From Schaedlerella glycyrrhizinilytica_A (GTDB taxonomy: Bacteria; Bacillota; Clostridia; Lachnospirales; Lachnospiraceae), in the NCBI RefSeq assembly GCF_042852765.1, contig NZ_AP031414.1: a stretch of DNA of 64,000 bases; one strand, written 5' to 3'. Positions 1-7,057 of the stretch are shown piece by piece (position 1 is the first letter of the stretch; each line of letters opens with the position of its first letter). Position numbers and translations under genes: made by a program. Under the pieces are notes generated by a model. That model had not been told where the DNA came from. It did no database searches and was given only the letters and a program-made list of their open reading frames with translations.

Positions 1-822
1 CAAAGAGAACTTATCCGCCTCAAATTTCCGGTAACTTTCTTTACGGATCACGATAAAATACTTGTCTTTTTCCAGCTTTTTAACGATACCGTCCACATCT
101 CCGATGTATTTATTGATCTTCCGGTCGATCAGCGCTACAAGAAGCGACTGCCGCACCTCTTCGACACTTTCCATGACTTCATCGTAATTGTCAATATAGA
201 TCAATCCGGCGATCAGACGCTGATCCTCATTCTCCTTGATATAGGCGTTCAATTCGGTCACATCATTGAGATATACTGCAATAAAATACTCTTTTTCTTT
301 CGGGATCTGAAGCACTTCTTCCGTATCACTGAATCCCTCCACCGAAACTTTCCGCAATTCCGCCTGATAATCACGGTCTTTGTAATGCACTTCCAGTTCC
401 ACATGATCGACATCCCCTTTCGGGTAGACGCCGCGGTTCAGTTCCGGGATCAGCTTGTTCAAATATTTTTCTCTCCGCCTGTCTGCAAATAATTCTGCAA
501 ACCGGTCGTTCTTCCAGACGATCCGTCCGTCCTCCATCAGAATCGCATAAGGGATCGAAAGTTCCTTAAGAAGCGTATTCTGAACTGCTTTGTATTGCGT
601 TGAAAACTGAACCATATCCGCAAGGATCAGTGATCTGTTGTAAACATAGAGCACGCCGACGATCACCATGTAAATAATGACCATAACAGACATCATTCCG
701 CCTGCTTTCCGGTCAACCATATACATCCAGATGTTCATCGCAGCCAGAAGCACCGTCATGATCACCGGCCACTGCATGTACATCCGCAGCTGTCCTTTCA
801 AACGCACATCCTTTTTCTTCAT
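1..822 (-). CDS. gdpP: GdpP/YybT-type c-di-AMP phosphodiesterase, N-terminal part (cut by window edge)
   Basis: Cyclic-di-AMP phosphodiesterase of the GdpP family; known members hydrolyse c-di-AMP at the membrane through a C-terminal DHH-DHHA1 domain, which lies outside the window. Visible are two N-terminal membrane segments (about residues 17-36 and 42-61), a PAS-like sensor region (about 70-170) and the start of a degenerate GGDEF domain. The frame stays open to base 1. The ATG at 820-822 follows a GGAGGG site at 832-837. A TATACT -10-like box lies near 878-883 without a convincing -35. The gene is divergent from the HAD phosphatase. The identification rests on domain order and typical motifs, without the catalytic domain. 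Confidence 0.85.
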   Translation of the reverse strand, partial: MKKKDVRLKGQLRMYMQWPVIMTVLLAAMNIWMYMVDRKAGGMMSVMVIIYMVIVGVLYVYNRSLILADMVQFSTQYKAVQNTLLKELSIPYAILMEDGRIVWKNDRFAELFADRRREKYLNKLIPELNRGVYPKGDVDHVELEVHYKDRDYQAELRKVSVEGFSDTEEVLQIPKEKEYFIAVYLNDVTELNAYIKENEDQRLIAGLIYIDNYDEVMESVEEVRQSLLVALIDRKINKYIGDVDGIVKKLEKDKYFIVIRKESYRKFEADKFSL

Positions 823-916
823 GGATTTTTACCCTCCAAAATAACACACTTCGCTACTTACCCACTATTGTCTTAGTATAGCACTTTTCTGTCTATTATT
901 CCACTAAGTTTTTGAC

Positions 917-945
917 TTGTTTTCCCTACTTTCGTTCTATATAAT
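917..945 (+). promoter_or_regulatory. sigma-A promoter of the HAD phosphatase gene
   Basis: TTGTTT at 917-922, a 17-nt spacer and a perfect TATAAT at 940-945. It lies about 57 bases before the ATG at 1002, which has a purine-rich site (GAGGGGG) just upstream. Confidence 0.6.
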
Positions 946-1001
946 AGGAGAAGAATCAGATTTATATATCCAAAAGATAATATACGAGGGGGATTTTTCC
1001 T

Positions 1002-1811
1002 ATGAAATATCAAATGCTCGTGCTGGATCTGGACGGCACTCTGACCAATTCAAAAAAAGAAATCACGGAACCGACCAGAAAGGCGCTTCTCGAGATTCAA
1101 AAAGAGGGGAAGATTGTCGTACTTGCCAGCGGACGTCCGATCAACGGCGTTGCCCCGCTTGCCAAAATCCTGGAAATGGACAAATACGGCGGATACATGC
1201 TCTCTTTCAACGGCGCCCGCATCACCAGATGTTCTACCGGCGAGCTCGTCTACAACCGCACCTTGCCGCCAAGTGTGATACGCCCGATTTATGAGACGGC
1301 AAAGACATACCCGGGCGTAGACATTATCTCTTATACCGATACCGAGATCTTATCTGGGATCTGTTCCAATGAATACACGGAAAAAGAAAAATTCATCAAT
1401 AAAATGGAGATCGTCCCGGTTGCGGATTTTCCTGATGCGCTGAACTTCCCTGTCAACAAACTTTTGCTTCCCGGACCGCCGGAAATCCTCGAGGAGATCA
1501 TGCCGAGACTAAAAGACGAATACCACAGTCTTCTGAACATTTACCGTTCCGAGCCGTATTTTCTTGAGATCATGCCGCAGAATGTCGACAAAGCGCATTC
1601 TCTGCAAAAATTGTTGAGCAGCATCGGACTGACCGCAGACGAGATGATCTGCTGCGGCGACGGCTACAACGATCTTTCCATGATCGAATATGCAGGACTC
1701 GGCGTCGCAATGGAGAACGCGCAGCCGGTCATCAAAGAAGCCGCTAATTTCGTCACGCGATCCAACGATGAAGATGGGATCTTGTATGTGATCGACCGAT
1801 TTATGCGGTAA
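1002..1811 (+). CDS. Cof-type HAD-superfamily phosphatase
   Basis: Cytosolic haloacid-dehalogenase-fold phosphatase of the Cof/YcsE subfamily (269 aa), which usually dephosphorylates sugar phosphates or FMN-like substrates; the substrate here cannot be read from sequence. Motif I is DLDGT at residues 9-13 with the nucleophile D9, motif II is the LASGRP segment near 41-46, and motif IV is GDGYND at 219-224. The cap domain lies between motifs II and III, as in type IIB HADs. It is monocistronic, with its own promoter and a long terminator hairpin downstream. Confidence 0.9.
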   Translation: MKYQMLVLDLDGTLTNSKKEITEPTRKALLEIQKEGKIVVLASGRPINGVAPLAKILEMDKYGGYMLSFNGARITRCSTGELVYNRTLPPSVIRPIYETAKTYPGVDIISYTDTEILSGICSNEYTEKEKFINKMEIVPVADFPDALNFPVNKLLLPGPPEILEEIMPRLKDEYHSLLNIYRSEPYFLEIMPQNVDKAHSLQKLLSSIGLTADEMICCGDGYNDLSMIEYAGLGVAMENAQPVIKEAANFVTRSNDEDGILYVIDRFMR

Positions 1812-1832
1812 ATAAATTAAGAAATGCCAAAG

Positions 1833-1888
1833 AATCCCCGTAAGATTTCCTTTATCCATTGAATAAAAGAGACCCTCGGGGATTTTTC
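1833..1888 (+). terminator. intrinsic terminator after the HAD phosphatase gene
   Basis: AATCCCCG at 1833-1840 pairs with CGGGGATT at 1877-1884, followed by a T run. An inner CTTTAT/ATAAAG pairing shortens the loop. Confidence 0.65.
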
Positions 1889-1949
1889 ATTCTACAATAT
1901 ATGCCCGGACGCACATCATTCATCCTCTGACCAGAATTTCCAATATCAT

Positions 1950-2735
1950 CTATCTGCCCTTTGCTTTGTCCTCACTGATCAATTTGCGAATTGCCAGAAC
2001 TGCCACCTCAATTGCAGGTTCCATCTCATGCACCACAGGGTTATCCAATCCTGCTCTTTCTCTCTCTTGATTTGCCAATGCCAAAAATACAGAACCCACT
2101 CGAACTCTTCGGAATGCTCCTGCAATAAATAGTGCCGCCGACTCCATTTCCGATGCAAGACATCCCATCCGTTTCCACGCTTCCCATTTATTGAGTAATT
2201 CATAGGAAACCGGCATTTTTTCCGGATCATGCTGCCCGTAAAATGAATCTTTACACTGTACAACCCCTGCGTGATACACCATTCCTTTTTCTTTTGCCGC
2301 CGCAAGCAAAGCATTTGAAATTTCAAGATCTGCCACCGCCGGATATTCAATCGGCGCATATTCCTTGGAAGTTCCCTCCATTCGGACTGCCCCGGTTGCG
2401 ATCACCAGATCTCCGCCTTTTACATCTAACTCTATTCCACCGCATGTCCCGACTCTTACAAAGGTATCCGCACCGCAATTGCACAGTTCTTCTAAAGCGA
2501 TCGACGCCGAAGCGCCTCCAATCCCCGTCGATGTCACTGAAACTTTTTCCCCATCCAAAAATCCGGTATATGTGACAAATTCCCGATTATCCGCTATTAA
2601 TTCCGCATTTTCCAAATGCTCTGCAATTTTTTTACATCGTTTCGGATCTCCCGGCAGGATCACATATTTTCCCACATCTCCCTTTGACATATTGATATGA
2701 TACTGTAACCCCTCTTTGCCTGAATACTTTTGCAT
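1950..2735 (-). CDS. udp: uridine phosphorylase
   Basis: Nucleoside phosphorylase of the PNP/UDP family: reversible phosphorolysis of uridine to uracil and ribose-1-phosphate in pyrimidine salvage. The 261-aa protein has the phosphate-binding GDP near residue 30, the VRVGTCGG segment, and the SEMESAAL motif whose Glu binds ribose. The ATG at 2733-2735 is preferred because AGGAGG lies at 2741-2746; an upstream in-frame start would add 14 residues and has no site. It follows cdd by 46 bases on the same strand, so the two form a salvage operon. Preference for uridine over purine nucleosides is inferred from resemblance. Confidence 0.88.
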   Translation of the reverse strand: MQKYSGKEGLQYHINMSKGDVGKYVILPGDPKRCKKIAEHLENAELIADNREFVTYTGFLDGEKVSVTSTGIGGASASIALEELCNCGADTFVRVGTCGGIELDVKGGDLVIATGAVRMEGTSKEYAPIEYPAVADLEISNALLAAAKEKGMVYHAGVVQCKDSFYGQHDPEKMPVSYELLNKWEAWKRMGCLASEMESAALFIAGAFRRVRVGSVFLALANQERERAGLDNPVVHEMEPAIEVAVLAIRKLISEDKAKGR

Positions 2736-2781
2736 AACAACCTCCTGTTCTGTATCTTTCACTGGAATTTGATACAATCGC

Positions 2782-3210
2782 TTATATTAGGTTATCCGGT
2801 CCAAATCCATATGGAAGCAGTTCTTCCAACGTCCGGATCTCATACTTCTCTTCATTATCCGCCATCACGATTTTCATGTCTTTTCCGAATTCATATAACA
2901 TCTGCCGGCACACTCCGCATGGACTTATAATCTCTCCTGTCTTTTTTTCTACGTTTTTCGAGCCTCCAACCAACGCAAGCATTTTAAATTCCCGCTCCCC
3001 CTCCGAAACCGCTTTAAATAAAGCTACACGCTCCGCACAGATTGTCGGCGTATAAGAGGCAGATTCAATATTACATCCGGTATAAATCTTTCCGGATTCA
3101 GACAATATTGCCGCCCCCACACTAAAATTCGAGTATGGAGAGTACGAATATTCTCTTGCTTTCATTGCCCGTCTGATCAAGTCTTGAATTACATCTTTTT
3201 CATTTTCCAA
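2782..3210 (-). CDS. cdd: cytidine deaminase
   Basis: Zinc enzyme converting cytidine or deoxycytidine to (deoxy)uridine. The 142-aa length is normal for tetrameric bacterial Cdd. Zinc and catalytic residues are in C58-A59-E60 and P97-C98-G99-V100-C101. Translation starts at TTG (3208-3210): GAGGG lies 7 bases upstream and no in-frame ATG is available. It is the first gene of a cdd-udp operon. A TATAAT box just upstream pairs with a TTGTAC that belongs to a short dispersed motif (3251-3280). Confidence 0.93.
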   Translation of the reverse strand: MENEKDVIQDLIRRAMKAREYSYSPYSNFSVGAAILSESGKIYTGCNIESASYTPTICAERVALFKAVSEGEREFKMLALVGGSKNVEKKTGEIISPCGVCRQMLYEFGKDMKIVMADNEEKYEIRTLEELLPYGFGPDNLI

Positions 3211-3250
3211 AAAATCACCCTCTTTCTATTATCTTTATTATAATAAGTAG

Positions 3251-3280
3251 TAGCGTCGGTGTACAAGGGGAAATACGCCT
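3251..3280 (-). repeat. short dispersed motif, copy 1 (upstream of cdd)
   Basis: Read on the minus strand it carries TTGTACACCGACGCTA, also found as variants at 38542-38589, 21009-21066 and 19483-19518, each upstream of a minus-strand gene. Here TTGTAC stands 18 nt before a TATAAT, so it could act as the -35 of cdd. Confidence 0.5.
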
Positions 3281-3364
3281 CAAACCGCAAATATTTCGTT
3301 GAGTATTCTGATAGAACTTTGATAGAATGATAAAAGAAAATAAAGACTGGACTGGTTGAATAAA

Positions 3365-3634
3365 ATGAATGTAAATGAAGTAATAGAAAAAGCTGCGGCT
3401 CTCTGCCGCAAATATTCCGCAAAAGAAATCATTCTCTTCGGCTCCCGCGCAAAAGGAACTGAAACCGAGCGAAGCGACATCGACACCACCGTATCCGGTG
3501 TGCAGGATTTTGGGCAGCTCGAGGAAGAGATCGATGCTTTACCGACACTTTACACCGTAGATCTTGTCAATATAGACACATGCGGCAACCAATTATTAAA
3601 GGAGGACATTGAAAAATATGGACGAAAAATATAA
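3365..3634 (+). CDS. mntA: MntA-type minimal nucleotidyltransferase (antitoxin)
   Basis: Small (89 aa) MNT-fold nucleotidyltransferase, the antitoxin partner in HEPN/MNT (type VII) toxin-antitoxin systems; studied members inactivate the HEPN toxin by AMPylation. The active-site signature G26-S27-R28 with D38-I-D40 matches the GSX10DXD pattern. An in-frame TTG at 3356 is an alternative start; neither has a strong ribosome site. The gene overlaps hepT by about 17 bases, the usual coupling of this pair. Confidence 0.85.
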   Translation: MNVNEVIEKAAALCRKYSAKEIILFGSRAKGTETERSDIDTTVSGVQDFGQLEEEIDALPTLYTVDLVNIDTCGNQLLKEDIEKYGRKI

Positions 3635-3923
3635 AAAACGATACGAATCTTTTCAAAAATCTTTGAAAGTGATGAAAGATATCCTGATCCAATACTACGC
3701 TATCACCGGATTCGTAACCAGCTCTCCAAGAGAAATCCTACGGAAATCTTTTCGCGCCGGCCTAATTTCCGACGATCTCTGGCTGGAAATGCTTACGATA
3801 CGAAACCAACTGACACATGACTATAATAGTGAGATCATCAAACGCTCTTGCCGTCAGATCGTAGAAAAATATATCGATCTTTTCTATTGCCTTGATAAAA
3901 CGATCTCTGATTTGAATATCTAG
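3618..3923 (+). CDS. hepT: HepT-like HEPN ribonuclease toxin
   Basis: HEPN-domain protein of 101 aa, the toxin half of the MNT/HEPN module; HEPN toxins act as RNases as dimers. The R62-x4-H67-x-Y69 motif (RNQLTHDY) is intact, so it is probably active and a target for modification at the Tyr. GGAGG at 3601-3605 lies 12 bases from the ATG at 3618; a TTG at 3609 is too close to be preferred. The gene ends three bases before a dispersed repeat. Confidence 0.87.
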   Translation: MDEKYKKRYESFQKSLKVMKDILIQYYAITGFVTSSPREILRKSFRAGLISDDLWLEMLTIRNQLTHDYNSEIIKRSCRQIVEKYIDLFYCLDKTISDLNI

Positions 3924-3925
3924 CG

Positions 3926-4018
3926 AAATCACCGGAAGTGCCAAAAGGCACATTCCGGGATTGTAAGCAGTCGCCAAGGTCTCGGGCAAGCCCGGACTTT
4001 GGCTCGTCGCCTATACAA
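3926..4018 (-). repeat. 93-bp two-hairpin dispersed repeat, copy A
   Basis: Near-identical to copies at 45400-45491 and 53349-53442. It holds two stem-loops: CCGGAA-GTGCC around AAAA, and CCAAGGTC-CGGGC closing with GCCCG-GACTTTGG. In minus orientation it directly follows the rpsR terminator T-tract (TTTTTTTGTATAG). Spurious reading frames across it give peptides containing GDEPKSGLARDLGD. Confidence 0.9.
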
Positions 4019-4060
4019 AAAAAGGCTGACTCAAAGGGTTTCCCCTAAGAATCAGCCTTA
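4019..4060 (-). terminator. terminator of the rpsF-ssb-rpsR operon
   Basis: AAGGCTGA (4022-4029) pairs with TCAGCCTT (4052-4059); on the minus strand the stem is followed by seven Ts. Confidence 0.85.
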
Positions 4061-4069
4061 TATTTTTGA

Positions 4070-4336
4070 TTAGTCCTGAACGTACGGCATCAAAGCGATA
4101 TGTCTTGCTCTCTTGATTGCTACTGTAAGAGCTCTCTGATGTTTCGCACAGTTTCCTGTGATTCTTCTCGGAAGAATTTTTCCTCTCTCAGAGATATATT
4201 TCTTTAACTTTGCAACGTCTTTGTAATCGATTTCGTTATTCTCTTTACCACAGAATACGCAAACTTTTTTTCTTCTGCGAGCCGGTCCTCTTCTTTTGAA
4301 GCCGCCCTCTGGTCTGCTGCCTTTTTCAAAAGCCAT
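4070..4336 (-). CDS. rpsR: 30S ribosomal protein S18
   Basis: Small-subunit ribosomal protein that binds 16S rRNA together with S6. At 88 aa it is of normal size, with a basic N-terminus and the conserved core around KYISERGKILPRR. Cysteines in CVFC and CAKH suggest the zinc-binding variant of S18. It is the last gene of rpsF-ssb-rpsR, followed by a strong terminator. The start ATG has an AGGAGG-type site. Confidence 0.97.
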   Translation of the reverse strand: MAFEKGSRPEGGFKRRGPARRRKKVCVFCGKENNEIDYKDVAKLKKYISERGKILPRRITGNCAKHQRALTVAIKRARHIALMPYVQD

Positions 4337-4379
4337 CTTGCTTTACCTCCTATTTTCATCACTTGGTGATAATCGGAAG

Positions 4380-4841
4380 TTAGTTAAACGGTAATTCCTC
4401 GTCGATCCCGTCCGGAATATTCATGAAGCCGTCACCTGCATCCATGCTCGGAGCGGAAGCCGGTGCCTGACTTGCCGGCGCATTGTTATACTGGAAAGAA
4501 CCTCTGTTCGCTTCGCTCTCCGCTCTGCTCTCAGCAAATTCCTGCTCTTCCACGATCACTTCGGTTGTATAAACGCGCACACCGTCTTTGTTCGTATAGC
4601 TTCCAGTCTGGATACGTCCGGAAACTGACACGCGCATTCCCTGACGGAAATACTTCTCTGCAAACTCGGCAGAACGCCCGAATACAACACACGGAATAAA
4701 ATCTGCGGTCGGTTCGTTGTCCCGTTTGAATCTGCGGTCTACGGCTACCGTATATCTCGCAACTGCTGTTGCGCTGTCTCCCTGGGAATATCTAACCTCC
4801 GGGTCTCTTGTAAGTCGACCCACCAAAACTACTTTATTCAT
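4380..4841 (-). CDS. ssb: single-stranded DNA-binding protein
   Basis: Binds single-stranded DNA in replication, repair and recombination. An N-terminal OB fold (about residues 1-105, starting MNKVVLVGRLTRDPE) is followed by a flexible Ala/Ser/Asn-rich linker and an acidic tip. The tip reads DEELPFN, so one Asn follows the usual terminal Pro-Phe that docks partner proteins. It lies between rpsF and rpsR, the standard Firmicute order, and shares their promoter. Confidence 0.96.
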   Translation of the reverse strand: MNKVVLVGRLTRDPEVRYSQGDSATAVARYTVAVDRRFKRDNEPTADFIPCVVFGRSAEFAEKYFRQGMRVSVSGRIQTGSYTNKDGVRVYTTEVIVEEQEFAESRAESEANRGSFQYNNAPASQAPASAPSMDAGDGFMNIPDGIDEELPFN

Positions 4842-4856
4842 ATATACCTCTTTCTC

Positions 4857-5144
4857 TTATGCTTCCTGTTTCACGCATAAATATCTGAGAACATTATCCA
4901 TGATACGGATACGCTGTTCCACTTCACCCGGAACAGTAGCCTCAGCCTCGAAGTGGATGAAATAGTAGTATCCTTCTTTCATCTTCTGAATTTCGTAAGC
5001 GAATCTTCTCTTACCCCATTCATCAACGTCAGTTACGTTGCCACCGAAACGTGTCACTAAATTTTTCACTTTTTCGATCACTTCAGCTCTGGCGTCGTCT
5101 TCGATTTTTGCGCTGACAACAACAGCTAATTCATACTTGTTCAT
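4857..5144 (-). CDS. rpsF: 30S ribosomal protein S6
   Basis: Ribosomal protein that pairs with S18 on the platform of the 30S subunit. It is 95 aa when begun at the ATG at 5142-5144, which has a CCTCC complement at 5155-5159; a longer frame adds 21 residues read from the leader and is rejected. The KYELAVVVSAKIED start and the RRFAYEIQKMKEGYYYFIHFEA core are typical. First gene of the operon, behind a structured leader. Confidence 0.96.
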   Translation of the reverse strand: MNKYELAVVVSAKIEDDARAEVIEKVKNLVTRFGGNVTDVDEWGKRRFAYEIQKMKEGYYYFIHFEAEATVPGEVEQRIRIMDNVLRYLCVKQEA

Positions 5145-5243
5145 GTCTTTCGCACCTCCTTTTGGTCTCTGGCCCCCGACTCCTTCGGGAGCAAGGAATG
5201 TAAACATCCGTCGTCTTATTTCAATTCAACGGGTATGCCACGA
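5145..5243 (-). promoter_or_regulatory. rpsF: rpsF leader with candidate S6:S18 autoregulatory structure
   Basis: About 100 nt lie between the predicted start of transcription and rpsF. Next to the ribosome site is a hairpin (CTCCCGAAGGAG) followed by GGGGGCC. Bacterial rpsF operons often carry a leader motif bound by the S6:S18 complex; position and structure fit, but I could not match the consensus exactly. Confidence 0.45.
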
Positions 5244-5249
5244 GTACAT

Positions 5250-5278
5250 ATCATAACATAAACAATTCACGGTTTCAA
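5250..5278 (-). promoter_or_regulatory. sigma-A promoter of the rpsF operon
   Basis: TTGAAA (5278-5273), 17-nt spacer, TATGAT (5255-5250) on the minus strand. The -35 overlaps the stop codon of the DUF951 gene. Confidence 0.75.
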
Positions 5279-5463
5279 GCTTTTTTTCTAATTTCTCTTG
5301 TGTTTTTTTCCACCAGTTTCCGCGGCACCATAACCTGATGTCCGCATCCTGTACATTTCAGACGAAAGTCTGCCCCCACGCGGAGGATCTCCCACTCGTA
5401 TGTCCCGCACGGATGCGGCTTTTTCATCCGGATAATATCTCCGACCGCAAAACGATCCGCCAT
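5275..5463 (-). CDS. DUF951 family protein (YyzM-like)
   Basis: 62-aa cytosolic protein of the DUF951 family, common in Firmicutes near rpsF; no function is established. The sequence MADRFAVGDIIRMKKPHPCG and the CTGCGHQVMVPR segment are characteristic. The three cysteines (residues 19, 37, 40) could bind a metal, but that is inference. It ends exactly where the rpsF promoter begins. The ATG has a GGAGGTGAG site upstream. Confidence 0.85.
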   Translation of the reverse strand: MADRFAVGDIIRMKKPHPCGTYEWEILRVGADFRLKCTGCGHQVMVPRKLVEKNTREIRKKA

Positions 5464-5518
5464 CCTCTCACCTCCATTCCATCATGCCATCTGAAGCTTC
5501 CCGTCTCTTCCAGACCAC

Positions 5519-6340
5519 TTATTCTTCCGATACCAGCACGCCCTGAACGATAAAACGCTCATCGTCACGCACATTGGTACACGTTGATAACGTCACGATA
5601 CTGGAGCCCGCGCCGACACTCACATCCGTCTGGTATGCCGAACTGTTTTTACATGCTTCCAGATATGCCAGATATGTTTCATCCGATTCAAACTCCAGCG
5701 TATAGTTTTCCGCCTGATCACTCACGACACCCGCCACAAAGACCTGATACGTTCTCGTCTTCCCATCCGGTGTATAAATATAGAAATAAGGATGTTCTTT
5801 GTAAAATGCTTCGTCGCCATATGCATTCAGCTGTGAAAACATCTCGCCGCCCACTTTCAGATTGTGCCCGTAGATGATCGTATTTCTGTCTGAAAATGAA
5901 GATGCATTCCGGTAATCCATGAAAATCGCACCCAGTTTATTATCTGACGCAGAAAATGTCTTCGTCAGATAGAGATCATTATCCATCCCTTTTACAACCG
6001 GATAGCTGATCACTGCCGGTTCGTCAAATCGGATCCAGGCGACTGTATCGGAATTTTCTTCCTGCAGCGCCTCAAAATCCACCTGAAATTTTTCTTCGCC
6101 CTCCGCAGTTTTCTCTGTCGTGATCACCAGCTTTTTCACCTCATCGTACTCCTGTCCGCCGAAATAATACGGGACGAGAAGCATAGCGAGCTGATAGAGT
6201 GAAAACACAAATACACAGACCGCCACGATCAATATGGTGATCGAGATCACATCCGTTTTCTGTTGATTTCTGCGCTTTCTTTTTCGCTTCGCAGTATTTT
6301 TTTGCTTCGCAGTATTTCTTCGTTTCTTTTTATCTTCCAT
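5519..6340 (-). CDS. srtB: class B sortase
   Basis: Membrane-anchored transpeptidase attaching proteins to the cell wall or pilins (273 aa). A very basic N-terminus is followed by one membrane segment (about 31-56), then the sortase barrel. Catalytic residues are in place: H159 in YGHN, C254 in TLSTC and R262. It starts one base after the stop of the LUD gene, so the two are cotranscribed. No LPxTG/NPxTG substrate is encoded in the window, so its target is unknown. Confidence 0.9.
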   Translation of the reverse strand: MEDKKKRRNTAKQKNTAKRKRKRRNQQKTDVISITILIVAVCVFVFSLYQLAMLLVPYYFGGQEYDEVKKLVITTEKTAEGEEKFQVDFEALQEENSDTVAWIRFDEPAVISYPVVKGMDNDLYLTKTFSASDNKLGAIFMDYRNASSFSDRNTIIYGHNLKVGGEMFSQLNAYGDEAFYKEHPYFYIYTPDGKTRTYQVFVAGVVSDQAENYTLEFESDETYLAYLEACKNSSAYQTDVSVGAGSSIVTLSTCTNVRDDERFIVQGVLVSEE

Positions 6341-6341
6341 A

Positions 6342-6977
6342 TTAAAATCCTAAATTCTCGTCTACGAGAATGATCTTTGTCCGTTTCGGCACTTTTGAAA
6401 ATCTCGTGATCAAAATCTGACAGCAGATACACTGTGGTGATTTACAATTAAAACAGCTTCCGTTTTTCACACACGGAGTGTTCACTCCGAAGCGTTGTGC
6501 ATTGATCGGCGCCGCTTCATTTCTTGCGCGGCTCATCGCATCCGCCTCTGTCTTCACGACTTTGTTCATCCCTACGATCAACAGTACGTTCTTCGGTCCA
6601 TAAGCAAACGCCGCCACACGGTTTGCATTTCCATCCACATTTACAAGGACTCCGTCCTCCGAAAGCGCGTTGGTGCTGCCGATAAAGAAATCGCAGTTCA
6701 ATGCCTGATGCGCGATCTTTTCTTTTTCTTCTCTTGTCTCTACCTGCTCTCTGTCATACACGTCGTACTTTCCTTTATGAAGCGCATCGGTCAGTCCGAT
6801 CTCCTGCGCCGACATCGTTCCGCCCCAGCTGATGCTGCTCCCCTCCGGAATCAGTTCCAACGCTTTCGCCAACGCCGCTTCCTTTGTCTTCACATAATAC
6901 GCTTCCATATTCCGGGACTCCAACGCTTTGACTACACGATTTCCGAGTACCTCGTTTCTCATCTCTCTGACCTTCAT
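6342..6977 (-). CDS. LUD-domain (lactate utilization, DUF162) protein
   Basis: Stand-alone LUD-domain protein of 211 aa, related to LutB/LutC components; free-standing forms have no settled function. The SWGGTMSAQEIG and FIGSTNALSEDG segments are typical. A Cys-rich stretch near the C-terminus (CVKNGSCFNC ... CICC) may bind a metal or cluster. The ATG at 6977 is chosen because AAGGAG lies 11 bases upstream; a TTG at 6986 would leave only 2 bases. Confidence 0.85.
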   Translation of the reverse strand: MKVREMRNEVLGNRVVKALESRNMEAYYVKTKEAALAKALELIPEGSSISWGGTMSAQEIGLTDALHKGKYDVYDREQVETREEKEKIAHQALNCDFFIGSTNALSEDGVLVNVDGNANRVAAFAYGPKNVLLIVGMNKVVKTEADAMSRARNEAAPINAQRFGVNTPCVKNGSCFNCKSPQCICCQILITRFSKVPKRTKIILVDENLGF

Positions 6978-7028
6978 ATCAGACAACGCTCCTTTCTTTT
7001 CCGCTTTCCAACAGCGAGTTTACTTCCT

Positions 7029-7057
7029 ATTATACCTTTCTTTTATTTTTCCGTAAA
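7029..7057 (-). promoter_or_regulatory. promoter of the LUD-srtB operon
   Basis: TTTACG (7057-7052), 17-nt spacer and TATAAT (7034-7029) on the minus strand; the -35 lies inside the 3' end of the MoxR gene. Confidence 0.55.

Noticed and set aside
917..1294. 125-codon frame overlapping the HAD phosphatase start
   Set aside because: Different frame of the same region, atypical composition, begins within the promoter; shadow of the real gene.
5145..5207. 21-residue extension of ribosomal protein S6
   Set aside because: It translates the leader hairpin; the ATG at 5144 has a good ribosome site and gives the normal length.
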